DNA from: JAMZMI01 sp049115715
GTDB lineage: Bacteria > Bacteroidota > Bacteroidia > Cytophagales > Cyclobacteriaceae
Length of the DNA stretch: 64,000 bases
Reading direction: 5' to 3'
Assembly (NCBI GenBank): GCA_049115715.1
Contig: JAGDZQ010000004.1
Location: 62,001 to 126,000, forward strand
A model generated the notes under the pieces. It did not search any database. It worked only from the letters and a program-made list of their open reading frames with translations, and was not told the DNA's origin. The translations under genes and the position numbers were made by a program. This document shows positions 46,942-56,357 of this stretch, piece by piece. Numbering within the stretch: the first letter of the stretch is position 1; each line of letters opens with the position of its first letter.

Positions 46942-47739
46942 ATGAGCGAAAACAAAATTGCAATCATTGGGGCGGGGAATTTAGGTATCTCGATTGCTGA
47001 GGGTATCGTGGAGAAAGGACTCAAATCTGACTCGGAGATCATTTTAACAAGACGACACCTGGACGGTATTAAATATTTACAGGAGAAGGGCTATCAAACG
47101 ATGACATCAAATGCTGATGCTGTAGCTCAATCACGCATAGTGATGCTTTGTGTTCAGCCAAAACAATTGGGAAGCGTCCTTGCTGAAATTAATTCTTCGC
47201 TTACCAAGGGTCATATTTTGGTTTCTGTAATTACGGGAGTTAGCCTGAAAGAAATAGAAGATCAGGTCAAGGAAGATGTGGCAGTGATCAGGGCAATGCC
47301 GAATACAGCAATAGCAATAGGTGAGTCTATGACATGTATTACATCAAACCGTGAGGAGGCGCTTGTTCAGGAGATTCAGACACTTTTTGATGCTTTAGGT
47401 AAGACTTTAATTATTGATGAGAAACTCATGCAAGCAGCTACTGTACTTGGAGCAAGTGGAATCGCTTTTTTTATGCGATTTCTGCGAGCCGCTACACAAG
47501 GAGGGGTGCAAATGGGGTTTCACTCAGATGAGGCACAATTAATCGCTGTTCAAACGGCCAAAGGAGCAGCATCTCTTATCCTTGAAAATAATCAACACCC
47601 AGAAGTAGAAATTGATAAAGTGACCACCCCGCAGGGATGTACCATCGCCGGTTTGAATGAAATGGAACATCAGGGTTTGAGTTCTGCGATTATCAAAGGA
47701 CTTATGGTTTCTTATGAGCGTATAGCAAATATCAAGTAA
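46942..47739 (+). CDS. proC: Pyrroline-5-carboxylate reductase
   Basis: 265 residues. IAIIGAGNLGISIAEGI binds NAD(P)H, and VIRAMPNTAIAIGESMT with VTTPQGCTIAGLNEMEHQG (in two segments) are ProC signatures. It reduces pyrroline-5-carboxylate to proline. Its place inside the arginine operon, with 1 bp to argF', links proline to arginine control. Ornithine- or glutamate-derived semialdehyde supplies the substrate elsewhere. Confidence 0.94.
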   Translation: MSENKIAIIGAGNLGISIAEGIVEKGLKSDSEIILTRRHLDGIKYLQEKGYQTMTSNADAVAQSRIVMLCVQPKQLGSVLAEINSSLTKGHILVSVITGVSLKEIEDQVKEDVAVIRAMPNTAIAIGESMTCITSNREEALVQEIQTLFDALGKTLIIDEKLMQAATVLGASGIAFFMRFLRAATQGGVQMGFHSDEAQLIAVQTAKGAASLILENNQHPEVEIDKVTTPQGCTIAGLNEMEHQGLSSAIIKGLMVSYERIANIK

Positions 47740-47740
47740 T

Positions 47741-48685
47741 ATGAAGCAGTTTCTTTCAGTAAGTGATGTTACGAATGCCAATGATCTTGTAGATAAGGCG
47801 ATTACACTCAAGGAAAATCCATACTCTTTTCAGGAACTTGGAAAGAATAAGACGTTGGGAATGTTATTCTTTAACTCAAGCCTTAGAACCAGAATGAGCA
47901 CGCAAAAAGCGGCTCAAAACCTTGGTATGGAGGTGATCATAATGAATGTAACTCAAGACTCATGGCAAATAGAGACCCAGCAGGGTGCTATTATGAACGG
48001 AGACAAAGCTGAGCACATCATGGAGGCTGCCGCGGTTATGGGACAATATTGCGATGTGCTTGGAGTGCGTTCGTTCCCAGGATTAGTGGACCGAGAGAAA
48101 GATTATAGTGAGCACTTGATTAACTCATTTGTCAAATACTCTGGCGTACCGGTAATTAGTTTAGAATCTGCCACACTACACCCACTTCAGTCTTTGGCAG
48201 ATTTGATTACAATAAAAGAGAATAAACCATCACATAAACCTAAGGTAGTATTGTCATGGGCACCCCACATTAAAGCCCTCCCACAAGCAGTATCTAATAG
48301 TTTTTCCGAATGGATTCAAAAGACAGATGTCGATTTTGTCATAACGCATCCAAAAGGATTGGAACTGAATGAGAAATTTACTAATAACGCTTCTATTGAG
48401 CACGATCAAGAAAAAGCGTTAGAAGGTGCAGATTTTGTTTACGTTAAGAACTGGTCATCGTATATTGACTATGGAAAAGTTACTAATTCACCTGATTGGA
48501 TTGTGGATGAATCAAAAATTGCAATGACAAACAATGCTAAAATAATGCATTGCTTGCCTGTGCGTAGGAATGTTGTCATCAGCGACGAAGTAATGAATAG
48601 TAAAAATGCCTTGATGATTCAACAAGCGAATAATAGAACCTTTTCTGCACAGATCGTATTAAAAGAGATATTACACCACCTTTAG
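47741..48685 (+). CDS. argF': N-acylornithine carbamoyltransferase (ArgF' type)
   Basis: 314 residues. SSLRTRMSTQKAA binds carbamoyl phosphate, and HPLQSLADL, the ITHPKG loop and MHCLPVRRN are family landmarks. It is close in form to the N-succinylornithine transcarbamylase of Bacteroides fragilis. From memory of that protein, the position deciding succinyl (Pro90) or acetyl (Glu92 in Xanthomonas) is residue 90 in GDKxEH; here it is Ala90. So the acyl group used is not settled. It carbamoylates the acylornithine, bypassing free ornithine. Confidence 0.92.
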   Translation: MKQFLSVSDVTNANDLVDKAITLKENPYSFQELGKNKTLGMLFFNSSLRTRMSTQKAAQNLGMEVIIMNVTQDSWQIETQQGAIMNGDKAEHIMEAAAVMGQYCDVLGVRSFPGLVDREKDYSEHLINSFVKYSGVPVISLESATLHPLQSLADLITIKENKPSHKPKVVLSWAPHIKALPQAVSNSFSEWIQKTDVDFVITHPKGLELNEKFTNNASIEHDQEKALEGADFVYVKNWSSYIDYGKVTNSPDWIVDESKIAMTNNAKIMHCLPVRRNVVISDEVMNSKNALMIQQANNRTFSAQIVLKEILHHL

Positions 48686-48693
48686 ATCTTACC

Positions 48694-49470
48694 ATGAAAA
48701 AGTTGAACATTATTAAAATCGGAGGAGCCGTCATCGACGACCCTTTAATGTTATCAGAATTCTTAGTAGAATTCACGAAAATAGAAGGACGTAAAATTCT
48801 TGTGCATGGGGGAGGCAAAGTCGCTACTCAGATGGGAGAGAAACTTGGAGTCTCACCTAAGATTATTGAAGGCAGAAGAATTACAGATGAGGTGACCATT
48901 GAGATTGTGACAATGGTCTATGCTGGGTTGGTAAACAAGCGTATTGTTGCTCAGCTACAATCGCAAAACGTGAATGGTATAGGACTTTCTGGAGCTGACG
49001 GAAATTCCATCAAAGCAAAGAAAAGACCCATTAAGGCAGGAATTGATTATGGTCTTGTAGGAGATGTTAGAAACGTAAATACAACTCTTTTCTCTGAGTT
49101 AATGGATACGGGAAAGATCCCGGTTATAGCACCACTTACGCATGATGGTTATGGGCAACTTTTAAATACAAATGCTGATACAATTGCATCGGAGATTGCC
49201 ATTGCAATGTCCAAAGAATACGATGTGACACTCTCGCTGACTTTCGAGATGGAAGGAGTCATGGAAGATGTATCAGATCCAAAATCTGTAATAAGAGAGC
49301 TTAAAATGGGACAGTATGATACTTTGAAATCTGAGTTCAAAGTTCATGATGGAATGATTCCGAAGCTAGACAATGCTTTCCATGTTTTGGAAAGTGGCGT
49401 CAATTCAGTAAGAATATGTAAGTACGATCAAATAGGTCTCCCTGAAAATGGCACTATCCTTCGGGCGTAA
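48694..49470 (+). CDS. argB: N-acyl-L-glutamate kinase
   Basis: 258 residues. IIKIGGAVIDD and VHGGGKVAT are the nucleotide- and phosphate-binding loops, and GRRITDE and NTNADTIASEIA fit the ArgB family. It phosphorylates N-acylglutamate, the usual feedback target in arginine synthesis. Short form without the N-terminal arginine-sensing helix seen in hexameric enzymes, as far as can be judged. Overlaps the next gene by 23 bp. Confidence 0.94.
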   Translation: MKKLNIIKIGGAVIDDPLMLSEFLVEFTKIEGRKILVHGGGKVATQMGEKLGVSPKIIEGRRITDEVTIEIVTMVYAGLVNKRIVAQLQSQNVNGIGLSGADGNSIKAKKRPIKAGIDYGLVGDVRNVNTTLFSELMDTGKIPVIAPLTHDGYGQLLNTNADTIASEIAIAMSKEYDVTLSLTFEMEGVMEDVSDPKSVIRELKMGQYDTLKSEFKVHDGMIPKLDNAFHVLESGVNSVRICKYDQIGLPENGTILRA

Positions 49471-50533
49471 CTTTGATCAAATTCATAAAGAGGCACTTAA
49501 CTTTCTTAGCAAGCTTATTGAAACCCCTAGCTTAAGTAAGGAGGAAGATGAAACGGCAGATTTACTAGAATCATATTTGAAAAAAAATGATGTAGAGACT
49601 TTCCGAAAAGGAAATAATGTTTGGGCACGTAATAGATTTTATGATTCTTCAAAGCAGAGTATTATTCTCAATTCTCATCATGATACAGTTAAGCCAAACA
49701 AAGGCTATACGAAAGACCCTTATAAAGCCGAAATTCAAGACGGTAAACTTTTTGGATTAGGTAGCAATGATGCGGGAGGTGCTTTAGTCTCACTCATGTT
49801 TACATTTCTATATCTTCATGATCAGGAAGATTTGAATTACAATCTTGTCTTTGCAGGTACAGCAGAAGAGGAAATATCCGGGCATGGTGGAGTAACAAGC
49901 ATTTTGAGAGAAATAGAAAATATTTCATTCGGTATTGTAGGAGAACCTACAGAAATGGAAATGGCTGTGGCGGAGAAAGGGTTGATGGTTTTAGATTGTG
50001 TCTCAACAGGAGAGTCGGGACATGCTGCTAGAAACGAAGGAGTGAATGCTATTTACAAATCACTGAAAGACATTGAGTGGTTTAAATCATTTTCCTTTCC
50101 TGAGGAATCTGATCATTTAGGACCTGTGAAGATGTCAGTCACCATGATAGAATCTGGCTACCAGCATAATGTTGTTCCCGATACTTGCAAGTTTGTTGTA
50201 GATGTCAGAGGAACGGACGCATACTCCAATGAAGAAATGCTTGCGATAATTAGGTCACACGTGGATTGTGAAGTTAAGGAGCGCTCAGTAAGATTACAGC
50301 CATCTTTTGTACCGGAAGGGCATGTTTTGCTTGAAGTTGCTAAGGAGCTCGACATCAACATGTTTGGATCTCCTACATTATCAGATCAGGCATTGATGAA
50401 ATTCCCAACAGTTAAAATAGGGCCAGGGCTTTCCGCTCGATCTCATTCAGCAGACGAGTTTATCTATGTAGAGGAGATTAAAGATGGGATAAATGGATAT
50501 CTGGCAATCCTGAATAAAATTTTAAAATCATAA
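49448..50533 (+). CDS. argE: M20-family deacylase, N-acetylornithine/N-acetylcitrulline deacetylase-type
   Basis: 361 residues. The metal site is NSHHDTVKP (first His), LGSNDAGGA (bridging Asp) and GTAEEEISGHGG (catalytic Glu pair), and SARSHSADEF supplies the last histidine. The family is M20/ArgE-DapE. In the ArgF' pathway the substrate is an N-acylcitrulline, the product of the upstream transcarbamylase. Starts within argB by 23 bp. The early start is the only in-frame one close by. Confidence 0.9.
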   Translation: MALSFGRNFDQIHKEALNFLSKLIETPSLSKEEDETADLLESYLKKNDVETFRKGNNVWARNRFYDSSKQSIILNSHHDTVKPNKGYTKDPYKAEIQDGKLFGLGSNDAGGALVSLMFTFLYLHDQEDLNYNLVFAGTAEEEISGHGGVTSILREIENISFGIVGEPTEMEMAVAEKGLMVLDCVSTGESGHAARNEGVNAIYKSLKDIEWFKSFSFPEESDHLGPVKMSVTMIESGYQHNVVPDTCKFVVDVRGTDAYSNEEMLAIIRSHVDCEVKERSVRLQPSFVPEGHVLLEVAKELDINMFGSPTLSDQALMKFPTVKIGPGLSARSHSADEFIYVEEIKDGINGYLAILNKILKS

Positions 50534-50542
50534 TCGCTTAAA

Positions 50543-51874
50543 ATGAAGCTTTGGCAAAAGTCTATTGATGTCGATAAAAAAATTGACTCATTCACAGTGG
50601 GAGACGATAGAGAACTCGATCTGTTGCTTGCACCTTTCGATATTCTGGGAAGTATAGCGCATATCAAAATGCTTGAATCGATTGATCTACTGACCAAGCC
50701 TGAGTTAGAGTCACTTACAGGAGAACTCAAGAATCTTTATCAGGTAGCAATCAAAGGTGAATTTGTGATCAATGATGGAGTTGAGGATGTTCATTCTCAA
50801 GTTGAGTTTATCCTTACGGAAAAACTGGGGGAAGTAGGAAAGAAAATACACAGTGGACGTTCTCGAAACGATCAGGTGCTTGTTGATTTGAAGATGTATT
50901 TCCGCTGGGAAATAGAGGAGATCGTGAAAATGGTGGATCAACTTTTTCATACCTTGATCGGCTTAAGTGATAAGTATAAAAACGTATTGATTCCAGGCTA
51001 CACCCACATGCAAGTGGCTATGCCATCGTCTTTTGGTTTGTGGTTTGGTGCCTATGCAGAGAGCCTTTCCGATGACTTGCATGTACTAAAAGCCGCATAT
51101 GAAATAGCCAATAAAAACCCTTTAGGGTCGGCGGCAGGGTATGGTTCTTCTTTTCCGCTAGATAGAGAGATGACAACTCAGCTTCTTGGTTTTGACCAGC
51201 CGAACTATAATGTAGTTTACTCACAGATGACCAGAGGCAAGACTGAGAAAGCACTTGCCAATGCTGTAGCCGCCGTGTCTTCCACTTTGGCTAAAATGTC
51301 AATGGATATTTGCCTTTATATGGGGCAAAACTTTGGGTTCTTGACATTCCCTGACGATCTCACTACAGGGTCAAGCATTATGCCTCATAAGAAAAATCCG
51401 GATGTGTTTGAATTGATCCGAGGAAGAAGCAATCAACTACAAGCATTGCCAAATGAGATTTCGCTTCTACTCACAAACTTGCCAAGTGGCTATCATCGTG
51501 ATTTGCAAGGACTAAAGGAACGTCTGTTTCCTGGAATACAGTCTTTAAAAGATTGCTTGATGATTGCTGATTTTGCACTTAATCAAATTGTGATCAAAGA
51601 TGAGATTGTCAATGATCCCAAATACGATTATTTATTTACTGTTGAGCTTGTCAACCAATTAGTTTTGGAAGGTATGCCTTTCCGAGATGCGTACAAGGAA
51701 GTAGGCCAAAGAGTAGAAGAAGGAACTTATCAGCCGAATAGAAATGTGAATCACACACATCTTGGTAGTTTGGGTAATCTTGGTAATGAGCAGATAGTGG
51801 AGCATCAAAAAAGGGAACTTGAAAAGTTCCCCTTTGGTAAAGTATCAGAATCTATAGAAAAGCTAATTTCTTAA
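50543..51874 (+). CDS. argH: Argininosuccinate lyase
   Basis: 443 residues. GRSRNDQVLVDLK and TGSSIMPHKKNPDVFEL are the conserved fumarase-superfamily active-site segments (GSSxMPxKxNP), with HSQVEF before. It splits argininosuccinate to arginine and fumarate. Last gene of the operon. Its stop overlaps the convergent downstream gene by 4 bp, with no terminator between them. Confidence 0.96.
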   Translation: MKLWQKSIDVDKKIDSFTVGDDRELDLLLAPFDILGSIAHIKMLESIDLLTKPELESLTGELKNLYQVAIKGEFVINDGVEDVHSQVEFILTEKLGEVGKKIHSGRSRNDQVLVDLKMYFRWEIEEIVKMVDQLFHTLIGLSDKYKNVLIPGYTHMQVAMPSSFGLWFGAYAESLSDDLHVLKAAYEIANKNPLGSAAGYGSSFPLDREMTTQLLGFDQPNYNVVYSQMTRGKTEKALANAVAAVSSTLAKMSMDICLYMGQNFGFLTFPDDLTTGSSIMPHKKNPDVFELIRGRSNQLQALPNEISLLLTNLPSGYHRDLQGLKERLFPGIQSLKDCLMIADFALNQIVIKDEIVNDPKYDYLFTVELVNQLVLEGMPFRDAYKEVGQRVEEGTYQPNRNVNHTHLGSLGNLGNEQIVEHQKRELEKFPFGKVSESIEKLIS

Positions 51875-52233
51875 TCTATAGTTAGTTTAAAGTCTATTGG
51901 AATTTTTACCGATGTAGGAATATTTTCACCTTCGGCATTTTTCGCAGGAGTGAATTTTAAATCTTTCATTGATTCGTTTACAGCTTCAGTAAGGCTGGAA
52001 GAAGGAGAACTCAATACCTTGTTAGAAACGACCTCACCCGTTTTGTTGATTTTAACTAATACAACAACTCGACCTTCAACCCCATTCTCTCTAGATTCCA
52101 TTGGGTAATCAATATTATTAACTACCTCACTAAGATTAGCCGCCTTAGCTTGTACTGAAACATTTGGATCGGTTGCAGATGCTGCAAAAGTGAATAGAAT
52201 TGTTGTCAGTAGAGTAAGTGCTAGGTGCTTCAT
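51871..52233 (-). CDS. Secreted stand-alone TonB C-terminal-domain protein
   Basis: 120 residues. A signal peptide (about 1-20, FTFAASA) is followed only by a TonB C-terminal fold: YPMESRENGVEGRVVVLVKINKTGEV, then VNESMKDLKFTPAKN. The membrane anchor and Pro-rich spacer of an energy-transducing TonB are missing. So it may not couple to ExbBD and may bind TonB-dependent receptors or act as a periplasmic modulator. Converges on argH with a 4-bp overlap. Confidence 0.8.
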   Translation of the reverse strand: MKHLALTLLTTILFTFAASATDPNVSVQAKAANLSEVVNNIDYPMESRENGVEGRVVVLVKINKTGEVVSNKVLSSPSSSLTEAVNESMKDLKFTPAKNAEGENIPTSVKIPIDFKLTID

Positions 52234-52265
52234 ATTTGTGATTGTTATCTTATTGATAAACCAAA

Positions 52266-52313
52266 GTTAATTCAATGTTATGGAATTAACAATTAGATAA
52301 CATTGAATTTTTT
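52266..52313 (+). promoter_or_regulatory. Two mutually exclusive hairpins upstream of addA
   Basis: Stem 1: GTTAATTC (52266-52273) with GAATTAAC (52283-52290). Stem 2: AATTCAATGTTAT (52269-52281) with ATAACATTGAATT (52297-52309), perfect over 13 bp and followed by six T. The two share bases 52269-52273, so only one can form. Stem 2 alone resembles a terminator and stem 1 an antiterminator. The site lies 96-143 bp upstream of the addA start, and upstream of the divergent TonB-like gene. Confidence 0.5.
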
Positions 52314-52408
52314 CACAGGTAATACTTATAAAATGATATTGAATTTTAAACCTCATTTAGAATGAAGTTTTATCGTTAACCGTTTCGATCATTCTATATC
52401 TTTAGCCT

Positions 52409-55400
52409 GTGGATATTTCACCTCATCAAAAACCATTTCATATATATAAATCATCTGCTGGTTCGGGTAAAACCTATACCCTGACCAAGGAATATCTCAA
52501 GATCGCTTTGCAGAGGTCGGGAGCATTTCGTCAGATACTCGGAGTAACTTTTACAAATAAGGCTACTGAGGAAATGAAATCCAGAATCATCACAGTGCTC
52601 AGGGATATCTCGGATGGTAAAAACCCTCCCGTTCAAAGTGAACTTGAGGAAGCATTGAAGATATCAAGTGCTCAGATTAAAAAAGTAGCTTCATCCACTC
52701 TTACTGACATTCTGCATCAGTATGGTCGTTTTTCCGTGGTAACGATTGATAGTTTTTTTCATCAGGTTATTCGATCATTTGCTAGAGAAATGGGACTTCA
52801 GGGTTCTTTTTCTATTGATCTCGATCTGCCAGCTGCCATGCAGCAAGTCATTGACGAAATGTTACTTGATGTTGGAAATGATGATAAGAAACAACTCAAA
52901 AAGTGGTTGGTACAATTTGCGGAAGAACGGGTAGAAAACGGTGATTCATGGGATATTCGTAGAGAAATAAATGGTCTTGCCGGCCAGATTCTTACAGATG
53001 AATTTAAGCCCTATTCAAAAGCTGTTTTGGAGCTAAGTAAGGATTCCAAATTCTTTATTGAATTAAAGAAAAGAATTGATCAAACGCGATATGCTTTTGA
53101 GGGAAACATAAAAGCCCATTGCGCCAGAGCAATTAAACTTATGAAGGACGGTGGGGTTGATCCTGCGGATTTCAAAGGAGGGAAGACACAAAGTCCAGCA
53201 AATCTTTTTTTTAAAGTCCCTAACACGTTTGAAGTCACAGATGCTCAGCGAAAAAAGGCAGGAGATAGATCAGCATGGTTAAAAGATAAAGACCCAAAAC
53301 TAGGTGTCTTGGAATCAATCCTAGACTCAGGACTAGCAGATTGCTATGATGAAATCATTGCTACTATTGAAAAAGGAACGATAGACTATCAGTCTGCTAA
53401 AGAATCACTTCGGTATTTCTATACATATGGGATTCTTTCGGAAATCAATAAAAAAATACAAGAGTATCGGGATCAAAATGATGTGATGCTGATAGCAGAT
53501 TTGCCTGACTTCTTGCATCAAATTATCAACGATAGTGAGACCCCTTACATCTATGAAAAAGTGGGTTCACTTTTTCAAAATTATCTCATTGATGAATTTC
53601 AAGATACTTCTGTTTTTCAATGGGAGAACTTCAAACCGCTCGTAAAGAACTCATCCGATGAGGGGAACTTCGGTATGGTCGTAGGGGATGTCAAGCAGAG
53701 TATATATAGGTGGCGAGGTGGAGATTGGCAATTGCTTCAAAACCAACTCAAGGAAGATATTGGTGGGTATCATGTTAACGAGGAAAGTCTCACTACGAAC
53801 TGGAGAAGCGATTATCAAGTAGTGGATTTCAACAACACGTTTTTTGTTTCCGGTTTGGATGAATCAAGGAGATATTTTGGAGAATCTCTACAAGAAGTAA
53901 AGGATGAGGATTATCAAAAGAAAATTGCCGTTAGGATTGAAGAAGTACTTTCTACATATGAAGATGTAAAGCAAGAAGTGCCCGCTCATAAATCAGAAGA
54001 CGAGGGTTTTGTGCGGATTGGTTTTATTGGAGAAGAGGAAGGTGAAGACTGGCGGAAAACGTCTCTTATTCAGACAATCAAAGCAACGGAGGAAGCACAG
54101 CGACAAGGTTTCGAACTTCGAGATATTGCAATCCTTACTAGGACCAAACCTGAAGGGAAGAAAGTTGCCAATGCCTTTATGGAATATAAGAACTCGGATG
54201 AAGTTCAGGAAGACTTAAAGTATGATGTGGTAAGTTCTGAGGCACTTTACCTCACATCTAGTCATTTGGTTCGGTTTGTAATTAGTATGATCAAGTGGCT
54301 CAACAATGAATCCAATACTATTGTACTGGCCGAGTGGTTGTTTGAATACGAGCGATACATCATCAAGTCTGATAAAAATGAGACGAATATTTTTTCATCA
54401 AGGGAATATTGGAAAAATGTTGTTCCTCAGCCTTTCGTATTGCAAAAAGATTATCTCAAGACTCTTCCACTTTATGAGTTGGTTGAAAGACTAGTTGGGA
54501 TATTTGATCTGGACAAGAAAAAGGAAGAATTCATTTACCTGCAAGGATTTCAAGACGCCATCCTTGATTACTCCAAAAACGAACGTGGAGATATTTCTTC
54601 CTTTCTAGAATGGTGGGAAAAAGTAAAAGACAAAAAGACAATCCAGATTTCTGATGACAACAATGCCATCAAGATCATGACGATTCATAAATCTAAAGGA
54701 CTTGAATTTCCTGTGGTAATTATTCCTTTTCTAAATTGGGAGCTTGACCACAGCGCAACCAATGATAACATTCTCTGGTGTGAAGGGGGAGAGATAGCAC
54801 CTTTCAATCAACTACCCGTGTTGCCACTTAGATACTCTTCTAAACTTGCCAATACCTATTGGGCAATGGAGTATTATGATGAGAAGTTAAAGGCCTTTTT
54901 GGATAATCTAAACTTGCTATATGTCGCTTTTACAAGAGCTGCAAGTGCTTTAATTGCTTTTGGTAAGTTGCCCAAGCCCCCAAAGGGAGCGGACAAACCC
55001 AATCTGGACAAATTGAAGATTAAAACAATCGGCGATTTTGCCCTCAGTACATTAAAGTCCCACGAGGGTTTTGAGGATGAAGAGTTCTTCTATACAAAGG
55101 GCAAATGGGGAACGTCTGAAAGCATCGAAAATCAGAATGCCGATGAGTTTTCTTTAGAGAAGTATCATAGTCATCCTTGGAGAGAAAAAGCCAATATTCA
55201 AATGAGAGATGCCTTGGAGTCTGGAGAGACGGTTTTTTCTGAAGCTACTCAACAAGGAATTCGCATCCATGATCTCATAAGTAGAGTTAAATATAAGACC
55301 GACCTAGAGTTTGTACTAGATACACCAGAGAGAACATTCATTACCAAAGTGATAGAAGATCCGAAAATTGCCGATTGGTTTGACGAAAAATGGAAAGTAG

Positions 55401-55624
55401 ATACTGAAGTAACCGTCTTGCTCCCTAGTGGAGACTTTAAGCGAATCGATAGAATCAACCGATCCTCAACGGAGACATTGGTTATTGATTTCAAAACAGG
55501 CTCTCCAAGAAATAAGGACAACAAACAAGTCAGGGAGTACATTCAGATACTTACTGAAATGGGATTTGCCAATGTAAAAGGGCGACTTGTATATCTGGCG
55601 GATATGGATGTGAGGGAGGTATGA
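52409..55624 (+). CDS. addA: AddA-type helicase-nuclease (UvrD-like helicase with PD-(D/E)XK domain)
   Basis: 1071 residues from a GTG. Helicase motifs in order: I SSAGSGKT (15-22), Ia GVTFTNKATEEM, TIDSFFHQVIRSF, II LIDEFQDTS, III GDVKQSIYRWRGGDW, IV TNWRSDYQVV, V IMTIHKSKGLEFPVVIIP, VI LLYVAFTRA. The C-terminal nuclease has RIDRINR and VIDFKTG with a later Q (DxK motif). It resembles AddA in end resection at double-strand breaks and recombination. AddB-like partner lies 2 kb downstream. The next gene starts within its stop (ATGA). Confidence 0.92.
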   Translation: MDISPHQKPFHIYKSSAGSGKTYTLTKEYLKIALQRSGAFRQILGVTFTNKATEEMKSRIITVLRDISDGKNPPVQSELEEALKISSAQIKKVASSTLTDILHQYGRFSVVTIDSFFHQVIRSFAREMGLQGSFSIDLDLPAAMQQVIDEMLLDVGNDDKKQLKKWLVQFAEERVENGDSWDIRREINGLAGQILTDEFKPYSKAVLELSKDSKFFIELKKRIDQTRYAFEGNIKAHCARAIKLMKDGGVDPADFKGGKTQSPANLFFKVPNTFEVTDAQRKKAGDRSAWLKDKDPKLGVLESILDSGLADCYDEIIATIEKGTIDYQSAKESLRYFYTYGILSEINKKIQEYRDQNDVMLIADLPDFLHQIINDSETPYIYEKVGSLFQNYLIDEFQDTSVFQWENFKPLVKNSSDEGNFGMVVGDVKQSIYRWRGGDWQLLQNQLKEDIGGYHVNEESLTTNWRSDYQVVDFNNTFFVSGLDESRRYFGESLQEVKDEDYQKKIAVRIEEVLSTYEDVKQEVPAHKSEDEGFVRIGFIGEEEGEDWRKTSLIQTIKATEEAQRQGFELRDIAILTRTKPEGKKVANAFMEYKNSDEVQEDLKYDVVSSEALYLTSSHLVRFVISMIKWLNNESNTIVLAEWLFEYERYIIKSDKNETNIFSSREYWKNVVPQPFVLQKDYLKTLPLYELVERLVGIFDLDKKKEEFIYLQGFQDAILDYSKNERGDISSFLEWWEKVKDKKTIQISDDNNAIKIMTIHKSKGLEFPVVIIPFLNWELDHSATNDNILWCEGGEIAPFNQLPVLPLRYSSKLANTYWAMEYYDEKLKAFLDNLNLLYVAFTRAASALIAFGKLPKPPKGADKPNLDKLKIKTIGDFALSTLKSHEGFEDEEFFYTKGKWGTSESIENQNADEFSLEKYHSHPWREKANIQMRDALESGETVFSEATQQGIRIHDLISRVKYKTDLEFVLDTPERTFITKVIEDPKIADWFDEKWKVDTEVTVLLPSGDFKRIDRINRSSTETLVIDFKTGSPRNKDNKQVREYIQILTEMGFANVKGRLVYLADMDVREV

Positions 55625-56238
55625 AGAGAGTAAGAGCAGTTAGAGTCGAAATACTTCTACTTCTAATCATGAGCCTCGTGTTTTCATGTAGAAGCTTAAA
55701 CTCAAGTAACTCATCTTTTCAAGGAGTTTATCCTGATTCAGCCGATCTTACCGTAGACTCACTCAGCATTTTTATCAAAGCAATCGACCTTAGTGAAGAT
55801 TTGAGCAGGTTTTCATCTAATAATGATGAGCTATTGATTTTGGTCTATGAAATGAATGATTCGCTAACCTTGGGTGAACCACTTTTGAAGAAAGAGATCA
55901 ATCTCGATTCTGCTATTTCATCTAAGACGTTAGTGTTTGAATCATGGAATGAACCATTAAACGGGAAGTTGTTTTTTATACTTATCGAACAAGATTCTGA
56001 AACTCCAATTGAACAAATAGATCCAATTTTAAGAGTCCATTACAAGAAGATAGCTCAATTATTTGAGTCAAGGAATTACTTGGGATTGGAGACTTATCTA
56101 GGAGATGAAGACGTGTTGGGGATTGAAATTTTGGAAAAACATAAAGTCGCTAATGAAGGATATGCCTTCATTATTTCAGGTGTTTATAAACTAGATAAGT
56201 ATAAATACTCCATTTCTATTTCGCCATTACATAAATGA
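55621..56238 (+). CDS. Lipoprotein of unknown function
   Basis: 205 residues. Signal peptide with lipobox LVFSC, acceptor cysteine 23. The remainder is rich in Ser, Asp and Leu with no motif I recognise. ATGA overlap with addA suggests coupled translation, yet a lipoprotein with a recombination helicase is an odd pairing. It may be a hitchhiker between addA and the GIY-YIG cassette. Confidence 0.7.
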   Translation: MKRVRAVRVEILLLLIMSLVFSCRSLNSSNSSFQGVYPDSADLTVDSLSIFIKAIDLSEDLSRFSSNNDELLILVYEMNDSLTLGEPLLKKEINLDSAISSKTLVFESWNEPLNGKLFFILIEQDSETPIEQIDPILRVHYKKIAQLFESRNYLGLETYLGDEDVLGIEILEKHKVANEGYAFIISGVYKLDKYKYSISISPLHK

Positions 56239-56260
56239 CATAAGATTAGAGTTTGTAGAG

Positions 56261-56288
56261 AGTAATATTTCTCCTACGTCGAAATGAC
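56261..56288 (-). repeat. Palindromic repeat copy L1 of the GIY-YIG cassette
   Basis: Read on the minus strand: GTC, stem ATTTC, loop GACGTAGGA, stem GAAAT, then ATTACT. It is one of four related hairpins at this locus and opposes L2 (head-to-head inverted pair 22 bp apart). Confidence 0.75.
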
Positions 56289-56310
56289 AAAAAAATAATC
56301 TTCCATACTT

Positions 56311-56339
56311 GTCATCCCGACCTTAGGAGGGATCTAACT
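56311..56339 (+). repeat. Palindromic repeat copy L2 of the GIY-YIG cassette
   Basis: GTC, stem ATCCC, loop GACCTTAGGA, stem GGGAT, then CTAACT. Differs from L1 at the stem by changes on both sides, so pairing is kept. It lies 18 bp before the GIY-YIG start. Confidence 0.75.
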
Positions 56340-56357
56340 CTATAAAAAAGAAATTTC

